The translations under genes and the position numbers were made by a program. Below the pieces are notes generated by a model. It searched no databases. It had not been told where the DNA came from and was given only the letters and a program-made list of their open reading frames with translations. Source: Rhodanobacter sp. UBA5168 (lineage in GTDB: Bacteria > Pseudomonadota > Gammaproteobacteria > Xanthomonadales > Rhodanobacteraceae). Taken from it: a stretch of 16,798 nucleotides of DNA. The stretch spans positions 1,629-18,426 of the forward strand of contig DHXA01000036.1 in assembly GCA_002413455.1 (NCBI GenBank). Direction: 5' to 3'. Of this stretch, positions 1-6,438 are shown one piece after another (the first letter of the stretch is position 1; each line of letters opens with the position of its first letter).

Positions 1-353
1 ACGAAACCCTGGCTGCCGAAGTGCCAGTCGATGCCCAGCCGCGGCGCGGCCTGCAGCGTGGCGAACACATTCACGAACGCGCCGCAGTGCAATGCGTAAC
101 TGAAGACCGGCAACGCGATCAGCGGCAGCTGCAACAGCTGCGCCCAGCTCGACATGCGCACGCCGCGCTCGCTGCCGTCGATCAACTGCACGCCGGCGGC
201 CAGCACAAAGCCGTACAGCGCCAGGCCGATCAGCGCGATCACGCTGTCGTGGGCCGAGCCGAACGGCAGCAGCCGATGCAGCATCGCCGCCACGCCGTAC
301 AGGCCGCCGGCGATTTCGAGGATGCCGATCAGGCGAAAGAGAATGTTGCGCAC
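1..353 (-). CDS. Membrane protein of unknown function, C-terminus beyond the window edge
   Basis: An open frame runs leftward from 353 off the window, giving 117 visible residues. It begins VRNILFRLIG and carries several hydrophobic stretches, at about residues 3-22, 38-57 and 70-90, so it is probably an inner-membrane protein with three or more helices. GTG at 353 is the only usable start, because an in-frame TGA lies five codons upstream. A GCGAGG element six bases before the GTG could serve as ribosome-binding site. It follows ygiC on the same strand after 106 bases (354-459) in which I see no gene. In E. coli the yjf cluster pairs DUF1190 and YgiC-type genes with a DUF350 membrane protein, but I do not recognise DUF350 here. 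Function unknown. Confidence 0.6.
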   Translation of the reverse strand, partial: MRNILFRLIGILEIAGGLYGVAAMLHRLLPFGSAHDSVIALIGLALYGFVLAAGVQLIDGSERGVRMSSWAQLLQLPLIALPVFSYALHCGAFVNVFATLQAAPRLGIDWHFGSQGF

Positions 354-459
354 GTGTGGCCTCGCTCAAAAAGCGCAAGCTTAGCTGAGCGCGACCGGTG
401 TCATCTGCGGAGGGCGTCGTGATCTTTCATGTTGCTGTCTTTGACAGGGACGATGCGAC

Positions 460-1641
460 TCAGGCGATCAGCACGCCGCGCGCTTCCTCGACGATCGCAT
501 GCGGTACGAAGCGGGCGCCGTCCTGGGTGATCAGCGAGCTGTCCTCGCGGATGCCGATGCCGCAGGCGCGGTCGCCGACGATCCAGCTGCCGATCAACGG
601 GTAGTGGCCGTCGAAGGCTGTCAGCGGATGGCAGGCCTGGCGGATGCACGGCCCATCGCGGTACGGGCCGTCGGTGCGCAGCTCGCGGCCGTCGTCCAGG
701 TGCATTGCGATGTTGGCGCCCTCGCGCGAATGCAGGGGCTTGCGTACCCAGCCGCGCGGCAGCTCGCCGCCACTGTCGAACTCGGCCGGCAGCAAATTCG
801 GATGACCGCGATGAGCGTCCCACAGCAACGGCAGGATGCCCTTGTTGCTGATTAGCGCCTTCCACGGCGGCTCGATCAGTTGCAGGCCGGAGCGCGGCAG
901 ATACGCGCCGAACGCTTCGCGGAACATGTCCTCCAGCGGATACAGCTTGAACAGGCAGCCGATCACCTGATCGTCGAGGTCGGTGAAGCGGCCGTCGCTG
1001 GAGATGCCGATGTCCTCGATCGCCAGCGTGCCGCAGTCGATGCCGGCCTGCACGGCGCAATCGCGCAGGTAGGCGATGGTGCCCTGGTCCTCCACCGAAT
1101 CGCGCACGGCGGCGAAGTGGAACGGTCGCGCGACGCCGCGTGCGATCGTGCCGAACGCTTCCACCAATGACTCGTAGATCGAGTTGAACTGGTCGCTGCC
1201 GGCCGGCAGCTGGCAGCGCGCGAGCTGGTCTTCCAGCCATTGCCACTGGAAGAATGCGGCCTCGAACAGCGAAGTCGGCGTGTCGTAGTTCAGCTCGTAC
1301 AGTTTCGCCGGACCATGGCCGTCGTAGGCGAAATCCATGCGGCCGTACAGGTGTGGCTGGCGCTCGCGCCAGCTCTGCGCGATCCAGTCGCGGTACGGTT
1401 CCGGGATCGCCAGCTGCTGCATGTGCTGCTCGCTGCCGACGATGCGATCGACCAGGTCCAGCGTCATTGCGTGCAGCTCTTCGCTGGGCGCTTCGAGATC
1501 CTGCTCGATTTCGCGCAGGCTGAACGCGTAGTACGCGGATTCGTCCCAGTACGGCGCGTCGTCGATGGTGTGGAAACCGAAGCCGCACTCGGCCGCCTTG
1601 GCGCGCCAGTCGGGGCGCTCGGCCGTGGTGACGCGGCGCAT
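460..1641 (-). CDS. ygiC: YgiC/YjfC-type glutathionylspermidine synthase-like ATP-grasp protein
   Basis: The 393-residue protein aligns along its whole length with remembered E. coli YgiC (about 386 aa), from the N-terminal ERPDWR (residues 8-13) to the C-terminal GIGIRED and LITQD (361-374). Blocks typical of the family are RMDFAYDG (101-108), ELNYDTPTSLFEAAFFQW (116-133), SNKGILPLLW (265-274) and the nucleotide-loop-like VRKPLHSREGAN (299-310). The family is the synthetase half of glutathionylspermidine synthase, which joins glutathione to spermidine using ATP. The amidase half is absent, as in YgiC, and the actual substrate of YgiC-type proteins is unsettled. It is probably cytosolic. The ATG overlaps the TGA of the DUF1190 gene upstream by one base (TGATG), so the two are likely translationally coupled, the same pairing as ygiB-ygiC and yjfM-yjfC in E. 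coli. Confidence 0.92.
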   Translation of the reverse strand: MRRVTTAERPDWRAKAAECGFGFHTIDDAPYWDESAYYAFSLREIEQDLEAPSEELHAMTLDLVDRIVGSEQHMQQLAIPEPYRDWIAQSWRERQPHLYGRMDFAYDGHGPAKLYELNYDTPTSLFEAAFFQWQWLEDQLARCQLPAGSDQFNSIYESLVEAFGTIARGVARPFHFAAVRDSVEDQGTIAYLRDCAVQAGIDCGTLAIEDIGISSDGRFTDLDDQVIGCLFKLYPLEDMFREAFGAYLPRSGLQLIEPPWKALISNKGILPLLWDAHRGHPNLLPAEFDSGGELPRGWVRKPLHSREGANIAMHLDDGRELRTDGPYRDGPCIRQACHPLTAFDGHYPLIGSWIVGDRACGIGIREDSSLITQDGARFVPHAIVEEARGVLIA

Positions 1642-2180
1642 CAGCCGCCGATGCCGCGGCTGCTGCCGAACCTGCCGAAACCGGAGCGGCTGCTGGTGAC
1701 CGCGCGGTTCGGCGTGGCGTTGACCGGCACCATCGCCGTGGTGGCGCCGCTGCGATAGACGCCGCTCGCACCGCTGGTGGCCGGCCGCTGCCAGCCGCCC
1801 TGGCTGTCGCGGAACGCCGGCGCGCTGTTGAAGCCGTTCATCGGCGAGCCGTTGCGCAGCATCTGCGACAGGAAGAAGCCGGTCATCAGCGGGCCGAAGA
1901 ACGAATGGCTGGCGCCGTCATTGCGCTCGGCGCACTGCTCCTTGCCATAGCTGGCCTCGCATGCCTCGCGGTTGGCAAAACGCGGCGCGGTGGCCACAGC
2001 GTCCTGCTGCGCCTTGGCGAACGCCTGCTGGCAGGTACTGCGGTCGTTGGTCTGCGCCACACAGGCCTCGACCGAGGTGTACAGCCCTTCGCGCGAAGCG
2101 CTCTCGCTGCGGTCGCAGGCGGTCAGCAGCAACGGGGCTGTGCTCATCAGGAGCAGGGCGGCGGTCTTGGATCGCTTCAT
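1641..2180 (-). CDS. ygiB: DUF1190 lipoprotein, YgiB-like
   Basis: The 179-residue protein begins MKRSKTAALL and has a lipobox LLTAC at residues 18-22, with Cys22 as the predicted lipidated residue, so it should be anchored in the envelope. The Cys-containing blocks VEACVAQ and EACEASYGKEQC, the FFGPLMTGFF segment and the Ser/Arg/Gly-rich tail ending SRGIGG match remembered E. coli YgiB. An ATG two codons upstream (2186) is possible. I prefer 2180 because YgiB also starts MKR, and neither start has a strong ribosome-binding site. It lies 102 bases after the srkA stop and overlaps ygiC by one base. Those 102 bases (2181-2282) hold a small hairpin at 2206-2221 and no clear promoter. Molecular function is unknown; the conserved pairing suggests it works with YgiC. 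Confidence 0.88.
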   Translation of the reverse strand: MKRSKTAALLLMSTAPLLLTACDRSESASREGLYTSVEACVAQTNDRSTCQQAFAKAQQDAVATAPRFANREACEASYGKEQCAERNDGASHSFFGPLMTGFFLSQMLRNGSPMNGFNSAPAFRDSQGGWQRPATSGASGVYRSGATTAMVPVNATPNRAVTSSRSGFGRFGSSRGIGG

Positions 2181-2282
2181 GGGCATGCTCGCGCGGATAT
2201 CAGGTCAAGCATGCCTGCTTGCCCGCGCGGATGAAAGTTCCTGCGGATCCGATGCGCACAAACGCACGGCCGCCGCCAACGG

Positions 2283-3230
2283 TTATTCGAGCTCGTCGGC
2301 CAGCTCGTGCAGGTCGGCGAGATGCTGCTCCCACCAGCGCGATTCGGCAGCGAAAGGGAACGCGGCGGGAAAGGCCGGATCATGCCAGCGTGCGGCGATC
2401 CAGCCCGCGTAATGCAGTTGGCGCATGGCGCGCAGGGCCGGGATCAGCATCAGCTCGCCGTCGTCGAAATCGCGGAACTGCCGATAGCCCTCGAGTACCG
2501 CTTTCATCGCGCGCTCGTCGTTGGCGAGCATCCACAGATCCTGCACGGCCGGTCCGGTGCGCGCATCGTCGAAGTCGACGAAGTGCGGGCCGGCATCGGT
2601 CCACAGCACATTGCCGGGATGACAGTCGCCATGCAGGCGCAGCTGCCGCAGCGGACCGAGCGCTTCGAGGCGCGCCGCAATGGCGCCATCGAGCCGGCTG
2701 GCGGCGGCACGGTAATTCGTCTGCAGGGAGATCGGCAACAGGAGCGATTCGAGCACCGCCTGCATCGGCTGCTGCACCATCGTGTCGCGATCGAGCCTGC
2801 CGCGGTGAACGAAGGGCGCGCGTGCGCCAACCACATGCATGCGTGCAATCAACCGGCCCAGCCACTGCAACTGATCGAGCGCTTCCAGCTCGGGCGCACG
2901 GCCGCCGCGTCGTGGTGTCAGTGCGTAGCGGAAGCCGTCGTGCCGCAGCAGCGTATGGCCATCGAACGCCAGCGGCGCGACCGCCGGCAATTCGGCGTCG
3001 GCCAGTTCCTGCGCGAAACGGTGTTCTTCGACGATCGCCGCATCGCTCCAGCGGCCGGGCCGATAGAATTTCGCGATCACCGGTGACGCGTCTTCGAGTC
3101 CGACCTGCCACACGCGGTTCTCGTAACTGTTCAGCGCGAGCAGGCGACCATCCGGCCACAAACCGCAGGCAGCGACCGCGTCGAGCACCAGGTCGGGAGT
3201 GAGGCTGGCGTAGGGCGCGTCGTTGCTCAA
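2283..3230 (-). CDS. srkA: Stress response serine/threonine kinase SrkA (RdoA/YihE family)
   Basis: The 315-residue protein matches E. coli SrkA throughout: LNSYENRV (33-40), the phosphate-anchor lysine in AKFYRP (53-58), the catalytic loop LHGDCHPGN (199-207, Asp202 and Asn207), the metal-binding VDFDDAR (218-224) and GPAVQDLWML (226-235). It is an aminoglycoside-phosphotransferase-fold kinase. In E. coli it phosphorylates Ser/Thr, responds to envelope and oxidative stress and counteracts MazEF-mediated death. The start is inferred to be TTG at 3230: it lies inside the stop of the upstream thioesterase (TTGA overlap) and gives an N-terminus (SNDAPYASLTPD) the same length as SrkA. No internal ATG or GTG preserves the conserved start. 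In E. coli srkA precedes dsbA; here it follows a MenI-type gene instead. Confidence 0.9.
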   Translation of the reverse strand: MSNDAPYASLTPDLVLDAVAACGLWPDGRLLALNSYENRVWQVGLEDASPVIAKFYRPGRWSDAAIVEEHRFAQELADAELPAVAPLAFDGHTLLRHDGFRYALTPRRGGRAPELEALDQLQWLGRLIARMHVVGARAPFVHRGRLDRDTMVQQPMQAVLESLLLPISLQTNYRAAASRLDGAIAARLEALGPLRQLRLHGDCHPGNVLWTDAGPHFVDFDDARTGPAVQDLWMLANDERAMKAVLEGYRQFRDFDDGELMLIPALRAMRQLHYAGWIAARWHDPAFPAAFPFAAESRWWEQHLADLHELADELE

Positions 3231-3667
3231 CGCAGGCCCACGGTACGCGCGGCGATCACCGCCATGGTGATGCGCGAGATGCACACCAGGGCGCCGTCTT
3301 CGCTCTCGATGCGAATCTCCCATACCTGGGTGGTACGTCCGACGTGCAGCGCACGCGCGGTACCGGTGACGGTGCCGCTGCGCACGCCGCGGAGGTGGTT
3401 GGCATTGATGTCCAGCCCGACCGCCAATTCCTTCTCCGGATCGAGCGTGAGCATCGCGGCCGTGCTGCCCAGCGTCTCGGCCAGCACCACCGAGGCACCG
3501 CCATGCAGCAGCCCGTAGGGCTGGTGGGTGCGATGGTCGACCGGCATGGTGCCCTGCAGCCAGTCGTCGCCGATCGCGGTGATGCGGATGTCCAGCGTCT
3601 CCATCATGGTGTTGGCGCTCCATGCATTGATGCGGGCGAGGTCGGCGGGCTGTTTCCAGAGGCTCAT
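3227..3667 (-). CDS. Hotdog-fold acyl-CoA thioesterase, MenI/YdiI-type (PaaI superfamily)
   Basis: The 146-residue protein matches remembered E. coli YdiI/MenI: SANTMM (17-22), MPVDHRTHQPYGLLHGGAS (41-59), catalytic Glu64 in LAETLGS (62-68), and HVGRTTQVWEIRI near the C-terminus. YdiI hydrolyses 1,4-dihydroxy-2-naphthoyl-CoA and other acyl-CoAs. Xanthomonadales generally use ubiquinone, so a menaquinone role is doubtful and a general acyl-CoA hydrolase is the safer reading. The ATG at 3667 has a good AAGGA ribosome-binding site seven bases upstream (3675-3679). It is first in the leftward cluster, overlaps srkA by four bases, and is divergent from the reductase gene at 3730 across 62 bases. 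It should act as a cytosolic oligomer, typical for the fold. Confidence 0.88.
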   Translation of the reverse strand: MSLWKQPADLARINAWSANTMMETLDIRITAIGDDWLQGTMPVDHRTHQPYGLLHGGASVVLAETLGSTAAMLTLDPEKELAVGLDINANHLRGVRSGTVTGTARALHVGRTTQVWEIRIESEDGALVCISRITMAVIAARTVGLR

Positions 3668-3693
3668 CGTTGATTCCTTCGGTGCGAGCCCGC

Positions 3694-3724
3694 ATTGTTG
3701 TCCGCTCCGATCGCCGCGACAATG
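3694..3724. promoter_or_regulatory. Near-symmetric divergent promoter of the thioesterase and reductase genes
   Basis: On the + strand TTGTTG (3695-3700) and GACAAT (3718-3723) are 17 bases apart. On the - strand TTGTCG and AACAAT are also 17 apart. CATTGT and ACAATG form a perfect six-base inverted repeat at the two ends, so each -10 overlaps the other promoter's -35. Rightward transcription would start near 3730, the GTG of the reductase. Leftward transcription would start near 3687, giving a leader of about 20 nt that contains the AAGGA site. The reading rests on spacing and symmetry only. Confidence 0.4.
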
Positions 3725-3729
3725 CATGC

Positions 3730-4797
3730 GTGTTTAACGTCACTCTCAAATCCTCTGGCCGCCAGTTTTCGGTGGCAGCCGGTGAAACCGTGCTGGAGGC
3801 GGCGCAACGGGCGGGCGTGGCCTTGCCGTATTCCTGCCGCGCCGGGGTCTGCGGCAGCTGCAAGGCGACCTTGCTGCAGGGGCATTGCGAGTACCCGCGC
3901 AACCCGCCGCTGGCGCTGAGTGCCAGCGCGCTGGCGCATCACGCGGTGCTGTTGTGTCAGGCGGTACCGACCAGCGACCTGCTGCTGGAGGCGCGCGAAG
4001 TGACCTCGGTGGAGGACATCGCGCGACGCCAGCTCGGCATGGTGGTGACCGAGAAGTGGCCGTTGGCGTCGGACGTGACCGGCCTGCGCCTGTTGCCTTC
4101 CCACGGCGAACGCCGGCTCAACCGGTTGCCGGGTCAGTATCTGGATGTGCTGCTGGAGGACGGCAAGCGGCGACCGTTCTCGATAGCCAACGGCCCGCAG
4201 GCCGATGGCATGATCGAACTGCATGTGCGGCATGTCGCCGGAGGCGGCTTCACGTCATGGGTCAGCGATGCGCTGAAGGTGGGTGATCACCTGCGCGTCG
4301 AGGGACCGCTGGGCACCTTCGTGCCGCGCGAGGATTCCGAGCGGCCGATGCTGTTCATGGCCGGCGGCACCGGCTTCGCGCCGGTCAAGGCGATCGTCGA
4401 GCATTTCATCGCGTTGGGCACGCGCCGGCCGATGCAGTTGTACTGGGGCGCACGCACGGCGGCGGATCTGTATCTGCGCCCGCTGGCCGAACGCTGGGCC
4501 ACCGAATTGCCGAACCTGCAGTTCCACGCGGTGGTATCCGATCCGGCAGATGCGGTGGGAAAGCAGGCGGCGGGCCTGCGCACGGGGCTGGTGCATGAGG
4601 CCGTGCTGGCGGACCAGCCCGACCTGTCCGGCCACGATGTATACATGGGCGGGCCGCCGGCGATGATCGACGCGGCGCATCCGTTGTTCCTCGACGCCGG
4701 CCTGCCGGAAGAGCGGCTGTATTACGACTCGTTCGAGTACGCGCCCGATGTGCTGGCGCAGATCATCGCGAGCCGCGCCGGCATCCACGATCTCTGA
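3730..4797 (+). CDS. NAD(P)H-flavin reductase with N-terminal [2Fe-2S] ferredoxin domain (AscD-type annotation)
   Basis: From the chosen GTG the protein has 355 residues in three domains. An N-terminal plant-type ferredoxin carries Cys36, Cys41, Cys44 and Cys76 (YSCRAGVCGSCKA, then LLCQAV). An FAD domain carries RPFSIAN (148-154). An NAD(P)H domain carries GGTGFAP (212-218) and YMGGPPAM (305-312). This is the class of phenol-hydroxylase reductases and CDP-6-deoxy-glucoseen reductases: electrons pass from NAD(P)H through FAD and the iron-sulfur centre to a partner. No partner oxygenase or dehydrase is in the window, so the physiological acceptor is unknown. GTG at 3730 is preferred because the ferredoxin strand begins immediately (VFNVTLKSSG) and a candidate -10 ends seven bases before it. 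The frame stays open up to a TTG at 3670. The stop abuts the REP palindrome. Confidence 0.85.
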   Translation: MFNVTLKSSGRQFSVAAGETVLEAAQRAGVALPYSCRAGVCGSCKATLLQGHCEYPRNPPLALSASALAHHAVLLCQAVPTSDLLLEAREVTSVEDIARRQLGMVVTEKWPLASDVTGLRLLPSHGERRLNRLPGQYLDVLLEDGKRRPFSIANGPQADGMIELHVRHVAGGGFTSWVSDALKVGDHLRVEGPLGTFVPREDSERPMLFMAGGTGFAPVKAIVEHFIALGTRRPMQLYWGARTAADLYLRPLAERWATELPNLQFHAVVSDPADAVGKQAAGLRTGLVHEAVLADQPDLSGHDVYMGGPPAMIDAAHPLFLDAGLPEERLYYDSFEYAPDVLAQIIASRAGIHDL

Positions 4798-4870
4798 TTG
4801 TGGGAGCGGCTTCAGCCGCGATGGCTCTTCGCGAGCATGGAAAGCATCGCGGCTGAAGCCGCTCCCACAA
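4798..4870. repeat. REPIN-like palindrome (paired REP elements)
   Basis: Two perfect 26-base inverted arms (4798-4823 and 4845-4870) flank a 21-base centre. Each arm starts TTGTGGGAGCGGCTTC and contains its own small hairpin (GCGGC, TTCA, GCCGC), the form of a REP sequence. The centre holds another small hairpin (GCTC, TTCGC, GAGC, 4824-4836). GTGGGAGCGG-type REPs are abundant in Pseudomonas and Xanthomonadales and are thought to be moved by RAYT transposases, but no RAYT gene is in this window. It begins the base after the reductase stop and ends eight bases before the rhodanese stop, between convergent genes, so it may also work as a bidirectional terminator. Confidence 0.92.
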
Positions 4871-4878
4871 CCGCGTGC

Positions 4879-5325
4879 TTATTTGTTGCCTTTGGCAACG
4901 GGCAACTGCGCCGCATGCCATGCCAGCACGCCGCCATCCAGCGTATGCACCTTGGTGAACCCGGCCTTGACCAGCCGCTGCGCGGCCTTGACCGAGTTGC
5001 CGCGGCCGTCCTTGTCCATCACCACCACCGGCAGCTCCTTCGCCTTGGCCAGATCCTTTTTTTCCGGATCGAACTGACTCATCGCCACGTGCCGCGCGCC
5101 GGGCACATGCATCTTCTCGAAGTCGGCCAGCGAGGACAGGTCGATCAGCAGCGGGCTTTCGCGGTTGATCAGGCCGGTCAGCCCGGCCGGGCTCAGCTCG
5201 CGGGTCTTGCTGAAAAGTGTGGCGACCTGCGTGACGATCAACGCCACCAGCAGCACCACGAACAGGGCCGCCAGGGCCACATGATTGCCGATAAATTCGG
5301 GCAGCTTGTGCAGAACATCGTTCAT
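4879..5325 (-). CDS. yibN: Membrane-anchored YibN-like rhodanese-domain protein without catalytic cysteine
   Basis: The 148-residue protein has one transmembrane helix near residues 16-38 and a rhodanese domain from about residue 45 (LIDLSSLADFEKMHVPGARHV, then LDGGVLAW near 129-136). The position that normally holds the sulfur-accepting Cys is Asp104 (VVVMDKDGRGNS, 101-111), and the protein contains no Cys at all, so it cannot be a standard sulfurtransferase. E. coli YibN has the same architecture and also an Asp at this place, and I base the name on that. YibN is encoded beside grxC and secB in E. coli; those genes are not here. The ATG at 5325 is preceded by only a weak GGA site. A perfect TATAAT lies about 50 bases upstream. 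Confidence 0.82.
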   Translation of the reverse strand: MNDVLHKLPEFIGNHVALAALFVVLLVALIVTQVATLFSKTRELSPAGLTGLINRESPLLIDLSSLADFEKMHVPGARHVAMSQFDPEKKDLAKAKELPVVVMDKDGRGNSVKAAQRLVKAGFTKVHTLDGGVLAWHAAQLPVAKGNK

Positions 5326-5372
5326 CGTCAGTCCACAGGCGCGTTGATCGCACCGACTCGGGTAAACCGCCG

Positions 5373-5378
5373 ATTATA
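5373..5378 (-). promoter_or_regulatory. Candidate -10 element (TATAAT) of the rhodanese gene
   Basis: A perfect consensus TATAAT is read on the - strand, predicting a start near 5366 and a leader of about 40 nt before the ATG at 5325. I see no good -35 hexamer at 16-18 bases (the sequence there is near GCATAG), so strength is uncertain. It lies between the lipoprotein stop and the rhodanese start. Confidence 0.45.
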
Positions 5379-5415
5379 CGGGTAGTGGGCCATTGCTATG
5401 CGCACCGGCCCGTGT

Positions 5416-5829
5416 TCAGTCCTGCGTGATATCCGGCAGCCCGCTGGTCAGCCACCAGTGCTTGGTCTTCTCGTCGTAATGCCAGGTCTGGTGGTCGACG
5501 ACGGTGCGTTCGGACTGGGTGTGGATATTGACCAGGCTGATCTGCGCCGTCTGCTGCACGTCGAAATCGCCGGTGGGCACCGGGCCGGCGCCGTTGTCGT
5601 ATTCGGTCACGCGCACCTGCTGGTAGCGGGCCAGATCCAGCGCGTTCACCGGATGGGCGGCGCGCAGGGCGGGGTCGATGAATTGCGCGGCGCTCTGGAA
5701 ATCGCCCCAGCGCAGCGTGCTGCCGTAGGCGTTGAGCGTGGTGGTCAGCGCGTCGCTGCGCGTCTTGGTGGCGCAGCCGGCCAGCAACAGCACGGACAGC
5801 ACGGCGAGAATGCTCGGAATGCGGCGCAT
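5416..5829 (-). CDS. Small lipoprotein of unknown function
   Basis: The 137-residue protein starts MRRIPSILAVLSVLLLAGCA, a type II signal peptide with lipobox LLAGC and predicted lipidated Cys19. The mature part (DALTTTLNAYGSTLRWGDFQ, an aromatic HYDEKTKHWWL segment near the C-terminus) is compact and looks like a small alpha/beta, possibly NTF2-like domain, but I do not recognise a named family. A GGGGGAG element about ten bases before the ATG is a good ribosome-binding site. It follows the MadB-like gene after 71 bases on the same strand and may be cotranscribed with it. Position +2 after the Cys is Thr rather than Asp, which by the E. coli rule favours the outer membrane. Confidence 0.8.
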   Translation of the reverse strand: MRRIPSILAVLSVLLLAGCATKTRSDALTTTLNAYGSTLRWGDFQSAAQFIDPALRAAHPVNALDLARYQQVRVTEYDNGAGPVPTGDFDVQQTAQISLVNIHTQSERTVVDHQTWHYDEKTKHWWLTSGLPDITQD

Positions 5830-5900
5830 GGGTGGTTTCTCCCCCGATGGATACCGCGCCCATTCTGCCTCAAGCCGACGTGGCTGACGCAGCCGGAGGC

Positions 5901-6374
5901 TCAGTCGCGTCGTTTGGCGACGAAACGTGCGCTCAGGGTGGCGGCGGGCTTGCCGTCGTCGCCCGGCACCACGCAGGCGACTTCGATGCGCGCCCGGCCG
6001 CGTGTGGTCAGCGTGTTGAAGAACGTGGTCCAGTTGGCGGTGGCGGCCAGCCGTGCCTCGCTGCGGAAGTCCTGCCATAGTGGCGACAGGTAACGCACGC
6101 TGGATTCGGCCACGAACACATCGCAGTCGTGGCCGTACCGGCGCAGCGCCATTTCCACCAGCGCCCAGCCGCTCAAGGTCATCAGGCTGACCAGGCTGCC
6201 GCCGAACGCGCAGCCCTTGTCGTTGACGTTCGGCGCCAGCGGCGCCAGCAGGCTGAGCATGTCGTCGTCGCTGTGGATCAGCTGCAGATCCATCGCATGG
6301 GCCAGCGGAATCTCGTCGCGGATGAACTGAATCAGCTGCTGCGCTTGCTCGGTGGTGTCGTCGGTCGTGCTCAC
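5901..6374 (-). CDS. Stand-alone YiiD/FabY C-terminal-type hotdog protein (MadB-like)
   Basis: The 157-residue protein matches the C-terminal thioesterase-fold half of E. coli YiiD: EIPLAHAMDLQL (21-32), the Asn pair N49/N51 followed by FGGSLVSLMTLSGWALV (57-73), and VRYLSPL (93-99). The N-terminal acetyltransferase half of YiiD is absent. From memory, stand-alone versions have been described as malonyl-ACP decarboxylases (MadB), making acetyl-ACP to prime fatty-acid synthesis, with an Asn in this region as key residue. I cannot say which of N49 and N51 that is. Many databases simply call it a putative thioesterase. The start is GTG at 6374, since no ATG, GTG or TTG lies in the next 15 codons upstream. 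It is divergent from hemD and shares a symmetric promoter region with it. Confidence 0.8.
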   Translation of the reverse strand: MSTTDDTTEQAQQLIQFIRDEIPLAHAMDLQLIHSDDDMLSLLAPLAPNVNDKGCAFGGSLVSLMTLSGWALVEMALRRYGHDCDVFVAESSVRYLSPLWQDFRSEARLAATANWTTFFNTLTTRGRARIEVACVVPGDDGKPAATLSARFVAKRRD

Positions 6375-6409
6375 GTTGATCAGGAGTCCATGGGGAAGGG
6401 AAGACCTCC

Positions 6410-6433
6410 CAGTGTAGGGCGGCCGTTACACTG
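6410..6433. promoter_or_regulatory. Symmetric divergent promoter between the MadB-like gene and hemD
   Basis: CAGTGTA (6410-6416) and TACACTG (6427-6433) are a perfect seven-base inverted repeat ten bases apart. TACACT on each strand (6427-6432 rightward, 6416-6411 leftward) fits a -10 hexamer at four of six positions. Rightward transcription would begin near 6439, exactly the hemD ATG, giving a leaderless mRNA. Leftward it would begin near 6404, about 30 nt before the GTG at 6374. Neither side has a convincing -35. The palindrome could equally be an operator. Confidence 0.4.
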
Positions 6434-6438
6434 CGGCC

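Noticed and set aside
435..447. Small hairpin CTGTC-TTT-GACAG in the gap after ygiC, and a TTGACA on the + strand within it.
   Set aside because: The five-base stem lacks a T-tract and no -10 with a gene downstream follows the TTGACA. I do not call a terminator or promoter.
401..1771. Long leftward open frame of 456 codons overlapping ygiC.
   Set aside because: Its product is Arg/Ala/Pro-rich with no family motifs, while the ygiC frame matches a known protein throughout. It is an out-of-frame shadow in GC-rich DNA.
2190..2232. Nine-base direct repeat CGCGCGGAT flanking a small CAAGCA/TGCTTG hairpin upstream of ygiB.
   Set aside because: Short GC-rich repeats arise easily here, there is no T-tract, and no element boundary is visible.
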